From assembly GCA_964423615.1 (NCBI GenBank), contig CAYRFQ010000121.1, positions 1 to 20,069 of the forward strand: a stretch of 20,069 nt of DNA, read 5' to 3'. The notes below the pieces were generated by a model. The model was not told where the DNA came from. It ran no database searches and saw only the letters and a program-made list of their open reading frames with translations. Of the stretch, positions 1 through 6,767 are shown piece after piece. Position 1 is the first letter of the stretch; every line of letters begins with the position of its first letter. The position numbers and the translations under genes are program-made. Origin of the DNA: CAYRFQ01 sp964423615. GTDB lineage: Bacteria > Planctomycetota > Planctomycetia > Gemmatales > Gemmataceae.

Positions 1-119
1 AGATGGCCGGCTCAGTGACGTCGGCCGGCAGCGGAAAGTGGCGGCCCTGGAAGATTGCGCACAGATTAGACAGCTACAACCCCAAACGGTCACGTTTTCT
101 GGGCTTCCCGGGTGCGTAA
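1..119 (+). other. Left edge of window; possible 3' end of a plus-strand gene
   Basis: A plus-strand frame is open from the left edge and stops at 117-119, giving at most about 38 residues in the window (ending FLGFPGA). If real, it is the tail of a gene starting outside the window and overlapping the end of the convergent kinase gene by 30 bases. No motif supports it. The same stretch holds an inverted repeat, GCCGGC at 6-11 and again at 24-29 with a 12-base spacer, which could equally be a terminator-like hairpin behind the kinase gene. No T-run follows it on the minus strand. Confidence 0.2.
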
Positions 120-2867
120 CGTTTGCAAGTCAGTCTCCAACCGTTCCAGAACAGCCTGCAACCCGACGAGAGCCTCTCGAGCTGCTTCAAAGTTTCCGTC
201 TTTCCCGGCCATTTCCACTTCTTCGGCCCTTGCCACCACCGACGTTGCCGCCAGATTTGTAGCCGCGCCTTTCAAGGTATGCGCAATCCTTCCGACCTTC
301 ATGGCGTCTTGAGCCTCCAACGCCGATTGAAATTCGGCTCGCCATTCAACGAGCCCTTCTCCAAACAGATCGACCAACTCCCAGAAAAATTCCTTGTCGT
401 CGCCGATTCGTTCGAGGGCCACTTGGTAGTCGAAAGAAAGTTCGAGCCCTTCGTCCGTAACTCGCGCATCGCTGGAAGAAAGCGCTGACGTCTTGTCGAG
501 ACATCGTTCGATCGCGACCATCATTTCTTCCGCTTTAACCGGTTTGGACAGATAATCATCCATCCCGGCAGCAAGGAAAACCTCCCGGTCTCCCTCCATG
601 GCATAGGCAGTCAAGGCGATAATCGGGATGTGCTCCCCGGATTCCCGTTCGCGGGCACGAATTTCTTCAGTGGTCTGGAGACCGTCCATCACAGGCATTT
701 GGACATCCATGAGAATGACGTCGAACCGCGGACGACTCGCCAAAAGGCTCAGGACATCGCGGCCCGATTCGGCCAGTTCCGTGTCGATCCCCTGGTTACT
801 CAGGTGCTTCAACACGACACGTTGATTGATAGGGTTGTCTTCTGCCACCAGAACCCGAAGCCGACGATCACCGTGAGCAGACTCTCCCAGGCGACAGGTT
901 GACACCGATTCCTCGACAGACGCGGCCGTATTCATTCTCGGTTCCTCCAATTCGCGATCCTGCCCGAAAGCTTCAATCATAGCTTGAAGGAGTTCGTTCG
1001 ACTGAATGGGTTTGGTCAGATACGACTTAATACCGAGTTCCTGACAACGTTCTACAGTCTGTTGACGGTCGGCCGAGCTGAGCATCATGATGATGGCCTG
1101 GTGGTTGTGTTCTTGGAGTATGCCAGACAGGGTGAACCCGTCCATTTGAGGCATCATGGCGTCAGTCAACACGAAAGAAAACGGTTTGTTGTCCTCTGCA
1201 GCCTCATGCATCAAGGCAATAGCCTCCTTACCGCTGGCTGCCATGGTGGGATGAATGCCCCAACTCTCCAGCAAACGTGCAAGGATTCTCCGGTTGGTCG
1301 AGTTATCATCGACGACGAGCACGTTGAGGCCAGCCAAGACTACCGGTGACTTCAGAAACTGGCGAGATGGATTGGTGGACGCCAAGGACAACGGCAACGT
1401 GAACGAAAAGGTGCTGCCCTGCCCCACCTCGCTTTCCAACCACAACTCGCCCCCCATCAACTTCACGAGCTGGGACGAGATGGTAAGTCCCAAACCCGTT
1501 CCGCCATAAGTCCGAGTGATGCCGCCGTCAACTTGAGTGAACGACTCGAAAATCGCCTTCTGCTTCTCTTTGGGAATACCGATCCCAGTGTCGGTCACCG
1601 AACACAACAACGTCACAACGCTCTCCCTCGTATTTTCTACTCGGTCTTCCTCCAGACAGCTCGTTTTGCTCTGGGCAGGATCATCGGAAAAGCACCGCGA
1701 TTCGACCTGGACGCTCACCGCGACTTCCCCTTGCGGGGTAAACTTGATGGCGTTGCCGACCAAATTCACAAGAATCTGACGAATACGGCCTGGATCTCCC
1801 TGGAACCAGTCCGGCACACACGGCGCAATATCGCACAGCAGTTCCAGCCCCTCCTTGTGGGCACGGTGTGCCAATTGTTTGAGTGTCGCGCTCACGGTAT
1901 CCCTCAGCGAGAAATCGATCTTCTCGATGTTGAGTTTACCCGCATCGATTTTGGAAAAATCGAGTATGTCGTTGATGATGCCCAGCAACGAGGTCGAGGC
2001 TGACTGGACCAGTTCGAGGTTGTGGCGTTGTTCGGAGTCCAGATCGGAGTCCAGCGTCAGTTCCGTCAACCCGATAATCCCATTGAGCGGCGTGCGGATT
2101 TCGTGGCTCATGTTCGCCACGAATTCGCTCCGGGCTTGACACGCTTGCTCGGCCGCCTTTCGTGCCTCGTTCAGGTCTGCCGTCCGCGCCTCGACCTCGG
2201 CTTCCACAGACGCCTTACTCGCTTCCAACTCGGCCTGGCGGCTGGCCAATCGTCGCGCCACTTGCTGCTTCTGCCCTATCAGATAGACCAATGCCCCGAC
2301 TTCTAAGACGACCCAACCCACGTGTTCCACCGCACGCCAAGGATCCGGAGCGTACTCTCCAAAAATCGAGTGCGGATAAGAGATTCCCCGAACGAAATGG
2401 TCTAACGTCACCACCAAGGACGCCGTGACGAGCACTTTCCAATCGCGATAATACGAGAGACACGCCAGGGAACAAAACACGTGGAAGTGCGTCTCAATAC
2501 GCCCACCCGTCAGATGAATCAGCAACGCTCCCATGAGCATTTGAGCGCTGGCGAGGGCGTGCCGGGTGAACCACCACCCGGCATAACCCCACCCAAGAAA
2601 GACCGGGAACCCTGTGATAAGGCCACCCACCCAAACAGAAGCCCAGACGTGCAGATGAACAGCAGGTGTTGTCCCAATCCACGTACGCGGCGAAAACAAA
2701 ATGGCCACCAACATGGCACACATCCACTGGGCCAACAGCAACCACGCAAACCAATGATCCGCTCGTTCGCGTAACCCAAGAAGACTTTGCGCGTACAGAT
2801 CGTCGGCCCGCGCTTTGATCGCCAAATCGCATGAGAGACAAGACGGGGAGAAGGTGGAATCGGACAT
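90..2867 (-). CDS. Hybrid sensor histidine kinase: multispan membrane input, HisKA, HATPase, two receivers, HPt
   Basis: A 925-residue inner-membrane phosphorelay kinase. Residues 38-198 form about six hydrophobic segments with a polar cluster: H118, E125, H127, H129, H157, H182. A coiled coil (about 200-245) leads to HisKA with MSHEIRTPLNG (phospho-accepting H255), then HATPase with N372, DTGIGIP from 426 and GGTGLGL near 455. Receiver 1 has the acidic pair D520/D521, phospho-Asp D569 and K619. Receiver 2 has E676/D677, D721 and K775. The C-terminal HPt has IAHTLKG with H863. All phosphotransfer residues are present, so a His-Asp-His relay inside one protein is expected. No periplasmic or PAS sensor domain is visible. 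The HATPase carries an extra stretch of roughly 20-30 residues near 388-418. I chose the ATG at 2867. An in-frame TTG at 2948 would add 27 residues encoded by a heptamer-repeat tract. The RBS is weak. The gene lies 118 bases after the RedB-like gene, probably co-transcribed. The ligand is unknown. Confidence 0.93.
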   Translation of the reverse strand: MSDSTFSPSCLSCDLAIKARADDLYAQSLLGLRERADHWFAWLLLAQWMCAMLVAILFSPRTWIGTTPAVHLHVWASVWVGGLITGFPVFLGWGYAGWWFTRHALASAQMLMGALLIHLTGGRIETHFHVFCSLACLSYYRDWKVLVTASLVVTLDHFVRGISYPHSIFGEYAPDPWRAVEHVGWVVLEVGALVYLIGQKQQVARRLASRQAELEASKASVEAEVEARTADLNEARKAAEQACQARSEFVANMSHEIRTPLNGIIGLTELTLDSDLDSEQRHNLELVQSASTSLLGIINDILDFSKIDAGKLNIEKIDFSLRDTVSATLKQLAHRAHKEGLELLCDIAPCVPDWFQGDPGRIRQILVNLVGNAIKFTPQGEVAVSVQVESRCFSDDPAQSKTSCLEEDRVENTRESVVTLLCSVTDTGIGIPKEKQKAIFESFTQVDGGITRTYGGTGLGLTISSQLVKLMGGELWLESEVGQGSTFSFTLPLSLASTNPSRQFLKSPVVLAGLNVLVVDDNSTNRRILARLLESWGIHPTMAASGKEAIALMHEAAEDNKPFSFVLTDAMMPQMDGFTLSGILQEHNHQAIIMMLSSADRQQTVERCQELGIKSYLTKPIQSNELLQAMIEAFGQDRELEEPRMNTAASVEESVSTCRLGESAHGDRRLRVLVAEDNPINQRVVLKHLSNQGIDTELAESGRDVLSLLASRPRFDVILMDVQMPVMDGLQTTEEIRARERESGEHIPIIALTAYAMEGDREVFLAAGMDDYLSKPVKAEEMMVAIERCLDKTSALSSSDARVTDEGLELSFDYQVALERIGDDKEFFWELVDLFGEGLVEWRAEFQSALEAQDAMKVGRIAHTLKGAATNLAATSVVARAEEVEMAGKDGNFEAAREALVGLQAVLERLETDLQTLRTREAQKT

Positions 2868-2884
2868 GGCCACTCGGGATAGGA

Positions 2885-2916
2885 AACAGAGAACAGAGAA
2901 CAGGGAACAAGAATAC
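2885..2916. repeat. Degenerate 7-bp short tandem repeat upstream of the kinase start
   Basis: The plus strand reads acagaga, acagaga, acaggga, acaagaa and a diverged copy, a period of seven bases. It lies just upstream of the kinase ATG, inside the 118-base gap after the RedB-like gene. Similar TGTTCCC-like motifs recur at about 2958-2968. A seven-base unit could shift frame if the upstream TTG were used, but I see no direct sign of phase variation. Confidence 0.6.
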
Positions 2917-2985
2917 AGAGATTTAGAGAATTGCAGAAGCAAATACAACTCGCTCTGCTACCCCTGTTCCCAATTCCAGGCAAGT

Positions 2986-3609
2986 TCAATTCGAAAACAA
3001 CGGACACCCGTAAACGGGCGTCTCACGGACTTGCGAGGCCTGATCGCAAATCCATTCCATCAAGGCAGTGCGTCCCGCGTTGGCCCCTTCGTGCCCACGG
3101 GAACCGGTGATCCCGCCGCTGAAGACCCGACGCCCGGAAGGGCGATACAAAACGACGTGTCCCGAAACGGTGGCACGAAACAACTTGGTCTCATGGCCAG
3201 CCTCGTCCATCCAAATGCTTGCTCCGGGTAGCTCACGGGCGTGTCGGACGTTCGTTGTATCGGTCCAATTGGAAGAGGGCTCCTCCGGCGTGCGAAAAAC
3301 GACATGGGTTCGGACACCGGTGACGCGAGGAGGTAAAGCCCGTTTCAACTCAGACAGCGTGGCCCTCGAGCAAGGACAATGGGGATGGATAAAAGCTACC
3401 AGGGTGGGGTACTTTCTGTCAAGCGGCAGCCGAGTCCTTTTCGGCCACCGAAAAGGCGGTTGGCTCGAGACTCCAGGCGTCCATTCGTAAAGCCAAAGGC
3501 ACCAGAAACCAATCATGACGCTGCCGATCCAAAGAACACCGAGAGCGATCAAAAAGCTCGCACCTCTCCAGGAAATCGCCTTCAGAGAATTCCGTTGCCG
3601 GTCGAACAT
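2986..3609 (-). CDS. RedB-like membrane-anchored thioredoxin-fold protein
   Basis: A 207-residue protein with one N-terminal membrane segment (about 17-41) and a soluble domain presumably facing the periplasm. A beta-strand-like YPTLVAFIHPHCPCSRATL run places C78 and C80 (HPHCPC) where thioredoxins carry the active-site CXXC. The spacing is CXC, unlike classical thioredoxins. A second conserved-looking block at 149-180 includes SGHVVLY, FSGGITGSRGHEG and NAGR, and the C-terminus has TPVYGCPLF with C202. From memory this layout matches proteins annotated RedB in planctomycetes and myxobacteria; I could not search to confirm. The ATG at 3609 is preceded by GGGAG ten bases upstream. A TTG one codon earlier is less likely. 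It starts 27 bases after the WD40 gene stop and is followed by the kinase, suggesting an operon. Role inferred: thiol redox or metal handling linked to the kinase. Confidence 0.75.
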   Translation of the reverse strand: MFDRQRNSLKAISWRGASFLIALGVLWIGSVMIGFWCLWLYEWTPGVSSQPPFRWPKRTRLPLDRKYPTLVAFIHPHCPCSRATLSELKRALPPRVTGVRTHVVFRTPEEPSSNWTDTTNVRHARELPGASIWMDEAGHETKLFRATVSGHVVLYRPSGRRVFSGGITGSRGHEGANAGRTALMEWICDQASQVRETPVYGCPLFSN

Positions 3610-3636
3610 CAAAAATCGGGCTCCCTTTTGGGATGG

Positions 3637-4605
3637 TCATTTCTTCGGAAGGAACTTCGAAACATCCCAGATACAAACTCGCTTGTCCTGGCTGCCAGTC
3701 GCCACCTTTTTACCATCAGGACTGAAAGCCACACATTTGATGTTTTGTTTGTGGCCGTCCAAAGTACACAACTCTTTGCCGGTAGCCACGTTCCACAGTC
3801 TTGCCTTGAGTCCTCCCGAGACCAGTGCTCTGCCATTCGGGCTAAATGCCAAACAATTCACTCCAGCATCGTTTCGAAGGGTTTTCAGAAGTTTGCCAGT
3901 CTTAGCGTCCCAGATTTGGACTCCCCCGTAACTACCGAGTTGGGCTCCGGCCAATGTCTTCCCATCAGGCGAAAAGGCGAGTCGATAAATGTTGAAACTG
4001 TGTTCGAACGTACGGACCACCTTTTTGGTCTTCAGGTCCCACAGTTGCGTCGCTCGATCTCGATCCACCGCGACGAATTTCCCGTCAGGTGACAGGGCTA
4101 CGGCGGAGGTCGCGGCTTTTCCTGTGGTCAGGGTTGTTTTCACTTTCTTCGTTTTCAAGTCCCAAAGTTTCACGATCGCTCCGTTACTCAGACACCCAAC
4201 CGCGAGTTTCCGGCCCTTTTTCCCGAGGGCAAAACAACTCACGTACTTGCCCGAAAGGAATGTCTTTGGTTTACGAGTCTTGATGTCCCAAATCTGGATT
4301 CCTTCCTTGTCTTTGGCAATGAGCGATTTACCGTCTGGTGTCAAAGGAAGGTGATCAAAACCGGTCTGACGATCATCAATGGAACCGATTTCGCGGCCCG
4401 TTTTGACGTCCCAAAAGATTATGTCGGAGAAGGGATAGGCATAACCGCCTGCGATGACGGTTCGCCCGTCAGGGGTAAACGTCACGGCACCGACGCTGGT
4501 GCCGTGTCTAAGTTTGTGCAACAGTTTGGGCGGTTGGGCCACGGATATCCAGGGGAAGCCCAGGAAGACGCCAACGACTACGAGAGGGAAGATGCGAAGT
4601 TTCAA
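3637..4605 (-). CDS. Exported WD40-repeat protein, single seven-bladed propeller
   Basis: A 322-residue protein with a Sec signal peptide (MKLRIFPLVVV...ISVA, cleavage near residue 23) followed directly by seven WD40 units. The blade-closing motifs run in order: FWDVKTG, IWDIKTR, LWDLKTK, LWDLKTK, IWDAKTG, LWNVATG, IWDVSKF, and most blades carry a SPDGK-type turn. The protein is therefore one complete propeller with no catalytic domain, probably a periplasmic binding scaffold. The start is set to TTG at 4605: a GGAGG lies eight bases upstream and the signal peptide begins exactly there, whereas extending to 4740 would bury the signal peptide. Its stop lies 27 bases before the RedB-like ATG, consistent with co-transcription. 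The binding partner is unknown; proteins of this type are common in planctomycetes. Confidence 0.88.
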   Translation of the reverse strand: MKLRIFPLVVVGVFLGFPWISVAQPPKLLHKLRHGTSVGAVTFTPDGRTVIAGGYAYPFSDIIFWDVKTGREIGSIDDRQTGFDHLPLTPDGKSLIAKDKEGIQIWDIKTRKPKTFLSGKYVSCFALGKKGRKLAVGCLSNGAIVKLWDLKTKKVKTTLTTGKAATSAVALSPDGKFVAVDRDRATQLWDLKTKKVVRTFEHSFNIYRLAFSPDGKTLAGAQLGSYGGVQIWDAKTGKLLKTLRNDAGVNCLAFSPNGRALVSGGLKARLWNVATGKELCTLDGHKQNIKCVAFSPDGKKVATGSQDKRVCIWDVSKFLPKK

Positions 4606-4613
4606 AGTAATAG

Positions 4614-4618
4614 CCTCC
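4614..4618 (-). promoter_or_regulatory. Ribosome binding site that fixes the TTG start of the WD40 gene
   Basis: The minus strand reads GGAGG followed by eight bases and TTG. No ATG or GTG with comparable spacing lies in frame nearby, and the signal peptide starts at this TTG. Confidence 0.65.
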
Positions 4619-4793
4619 AGGGTGACATGGACCAGGTTAACTGGCTGCTGGTACAGTTTTAGAAAGTGGTGAATTCGGAACCATCGAGGTTGTGCTTTTC
4701 TAGACCCGACAAACTCACCCCTCGTTCGAAGACGTTGCAATAAAGACGCGTGAGTTTATCCCAGCTGTCGCGTCAGACTCGCCTCGACTCAGC

Positions 4794-5183
4794 TCACTTG
4801 CCCATTGGCTTCAAAATCGAGTCTGCTTTTGTCGTCCGAAAAGCTTCCTCGGTACCGGACGCCAATTCCCTCAGATATTCGATCTCTACGGGAGAGTCAA
4901 TTCGGCTCAACGTGACAAGGATGCGTTTCTCCCGTCTCAGCTCGGGGTCACCTCGTTCGGCATTACGGAAGCGTTCGACCAAAGTCTTGATACATTCCTC
5001 GTCCTTCTTTCCAATTTCCTTGAGTCGGAGGATTTCCTGTTCAATCGCTTCGAATCGTTGTCTGAGTTTGGACTGGAGGTCGGGACCTTGTTGTTCCTGT
5101 GCGGTGCAAAGACTGACCAACATAAGCGAAGAGCACAGCGCAACGACAAGTACCGATAATCGGGCCATAAGAGGCACATTCAT
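4794..5183 (-). CDS. Small exported coiled-coil protein of unknown function
   Basis: A 129-residue protein. Residues 1-28 form a signal peptide (hydrophobic LSVLVVALCSSLMLVSLCTA, predicted cleavage before QEQ). The mature part is strongly charged and mainly helical, with a likely coiled coil from about 35 to 75 (QSKLRQRFEAIEQEILRLKE) and two cysteines overall outside any recognisable motif except C64 in the mature chain. I do not recognise a family. The ATG at 5183 is chosen because it keeps a complete signal peptide; an in-frame ATG at 5168 would shorten the n-region. No strong RBS is visible. A TATAAT hexamer lies upstream at 5265-5270. It sits between the HEAT-repeat gene and the WD40 gene on the same strand, with gaps of 251 and 188 bases, so it may be a separate transcription unit. 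Confidence 0.65.
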   Translation of the reverse strand: MNVPLMARLSVLVVALCSSLMLVSLCTAQEQQGPDLQSKLRQRFEAIEQEILRLKEIGKKDEECIKTLVERFRNAERGDPELRREKRILVTLSRIDSPVEIEYLRELASGTEEAFRTTKADSILKPMGK

Positions 5184-5264
5184 GGATTGGTCTCAGACAA
5201 GATGGTCGCCAGATCTTACAAAACACGTTCACCACAACTTGGGTTGAGGATAAAAGACTTAGCA

Positions 5265-5270
5265 ATTATA
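5265..5270 (-). promoter_or_regulatory. Candidate -10 element (TATAAT) for the coiled-coil gene
   Basis: The minus strand carries a perfect TATAAT in an AT-rich stretch 82 bases upstream of the ATG at 5183. The -35 region is poor (TCGAAT with an 18-base spacer). The call rests on the -10 hexamer and its position only. Confidence 0.35.
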
Positions 5271-5434
5271 GCATATGGCTAATTTACGATTCGAAAATAC
5301 CGAGAATGTGTTTTCGCCAAAAGGGAAAAAGGGAAGGGAGCAAAGGGAAAAGAGCCTTGGAACCCTGGAGATCAGAGTAGCTCCTTCCCCAGCATTTGGT
5401 GTTCGATATCTCTTGTCCTGCCTCAGTCCTTGCC

Positions 5435-6104
5435 CTAAATCTTTTCGATCGCCGCGGCAGCGGACCGGCAAACGTCAGGGTAGGGATCGTTCTCACTAAG
5501 GGCCTCTAAGGTCGGCAAAGCATCTTTGGCTGCAGGTCCAATTTCTCCCAAGGCGTAGGCGGCTTTTTCGCGTAGTTCCTTCGCTTTGTCTTTCAAGGCT
5601 TTGATCAAGGCCGGTACGGCGTCTTTGGCTTCCGCGCCGATTTGCCCCAAGGCCTTGACGACACTACCTCGGACGCTCAGTTCCTTGTCATCCAATGCTT
5701 TGACCAAAGCGGGCAGGGCGTCTTTGGCATCCGGCCCCATTCTGCCCAAAACCTTGTGCGGCCTTATTGCGAACCCAATCGTCGTCGTTTTTTAAGGCCT
5801 CGACCCAGGCGGGCACAGCGGCCTGGTTCCCTGGCCCGATTTTGTCCAACGCCTCGGCGGCAGCATAGCGAACCAGAGGTTTCTTGTCATCCAAGGCCTT
5901 GACCAAAGCGGGCACGGCGTTTGTGGCTTTCGGCCCCAGGGATTCCAAAGATCGTGCGGCTTTCTCTCGGACCTTGGGGTCGTCGTCGTTCAACTGCTCG
6001 GTCAAGGAAACTTCCAGCGGCTTCTGACTCTGACCACATCCGGCCATCAGAACGATTGCAAACAACACAACGATTGTCAGATGAACAAGGACTCGAGCGA
6101 ACAT
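5435..6104 (-). pseudogene. HEAT-repeat lipoprotein interrupted by a frameshift
   Basis: Two overlapping minus-strand frames together make one HEAT/PBS-lyase-type repeat protein. The first (from ATG 6104, AGGA seven bases upstream) starts with a lipoprotein signal ending LMAGC (lipidated C23), then two and a half repeats of the form VKALDDK..VR..AAEAL..IGP.A. After VRNKAAQ near 5753-5758 this frame loses the pattern. The pattern resumes at once in the other frame as LGRMGPDAKDALPAL and runs to the stop at 5435, completing repeats three to six. The junction needs one base removed (or two added) near plus-strand ccttgtgcgg. Without the shift the product would be about 222 residues with six repeats, probably a protein-binding solenoid on the membrane. 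A sequencing or assembly error is as likely as a true mutation. No classic slippery site in the right direction is visible. Confidence 0.8.
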
Positions 6105-6448
6105 CGTAGTTCCTACGTTGATTGAAGAGATGAGTTGGAGAATTAGTCTGATTGGTAAGTCCTATGATACTCTCCGAAGGTCGGGATTGTCATCGGGTTG
6201 TTGTTGTTTTCCTTCGCGGAGTGTTTTTTCGCCATGTCCATCGGAGGACGCGTTCCGAAACAAAACGCCGATAAAAAAATTCCAAGACGGTGACACGTTA
6301 GGACTGGAAATATCGCATGTCTAAACGAAGGGGAAAACAACAGAGTTCCCAAAGACCTTTACGATCCAAATCCTGGGAACAGGAACCACCGAGAAGCTCA
6401 AGGATGGCAGTTCTCCTTCCCATCACCATAAATTCAAGGAATCCAACG

Positions 6449-6667
6449 ATGCCAACCAATAATCGATATCACAAGTTCATCAACGCAGCCCGATCCTCCA
6501 GCCAACGAGGTCGGTTGACACGCCAAGAGGCTGCTCATGTTACAAGCCACCAAGCCGCAGTTCACGGCAAAACAGCAGGTCACGGAGCCGATTCGATTGA
6601 TATGGGTCACGGAGCCGATTCGATCGATATGGGGTGCGGAGTCGCCTGGTGGGGTTCCTGGAGTTAG
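6449..6667 (+). CDS. Doubtful small ORF containing an in-frame tandem repeat
   Basis: A possible 72-residue product from ATG 6449, preceded by AAGGA eight bases upstream. It is rich in His, Ser, Arg and Gly and contains the nine-residue unit HGADSIDMG twice, matching the 27-bp DNA repeat. There is no signal peptide, membrane segment or known motif. The frame is also open upstream to 6317. The repeat length is a multiple of three, which fits coding but does not prove it. I do not recognise the product and consider non-coding DNA about as likely. Confidence 0.22.
   Translation: MPTNNRYHKFINAARSSSQRGRLTRQEAAHVTSHQAAVHGKTAGHGADSIDMGHGADSIDMGCGVAWWGSWS
6579..6632. repeat. 27-bp tandem repeat, two copies plus a decayed third
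   Basis: Copies at 6579-6605 and 6606-6632 differ at one base (attgat versus atcgat). A partial third copy follows with ggtgcggagtcg. Adjacent, nearly identical copies suggest a recent duplication. Confidence 0.85.
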
Positions 6668-6703
6668 TTCCGTTGGTCGGGATTGTGTAGACTATTTGAT
6701 TGG

Positions 6704-6731
6704 CCAGGGTGTAGCCATCCTCACACCCTGG
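6704..6731 (-). terminator. Hairpin downstream of the M48 protease gene
   Basis: CCAGGGTGT at 6704-6712 is perfectly complementary to ACACCCTGG at 6723-6731, with a ten-base loop. It lies 36 bases past the M48 stop. No T-run follows on the minus strand, so it may stabilise the mRNA end or act with a factor rather than as a classical intrinsic terminator. Confidence 0.35.
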
Positions 6732-6767
6732 ATTCTGACAACACCGTTTTTGGTTGACGTCGCACCG

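Larger units (their letters stand above)
6105..6767. other. Intergenic region without a secure gene
   Basis: This 663-base stretch separates the HEAT-repeat gene start from the M48 protease end. All open frames here are short and lack family motifs. It contains one plausible small plus-strand ORF with an RBS (6449-6667), a 27-bp tandem repeat inside it, and a 9-bp perfect hairpin at 6704-6731. The part from 6105 to 6316 should hold the promoter of the HEAT-repeat gene, but I see no clear -35/-10 pair. Confidence 0.6.

Noticed and set aside
2868..2948. Extension of the kinase to the TTG at 2948
   Set aside because: The added residues come from the heptamer repeat tract and no good RBS precedes the TTG; the ATG at 2867 is preferred.
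5740..5762. Programmed frameshifting in the HEAT-repeat gene at the TTTTGGG run
   Set aside because: The run would favour a -1 slip, but the frame change needed is +1 (or -2). No stimulatory structure was evident.
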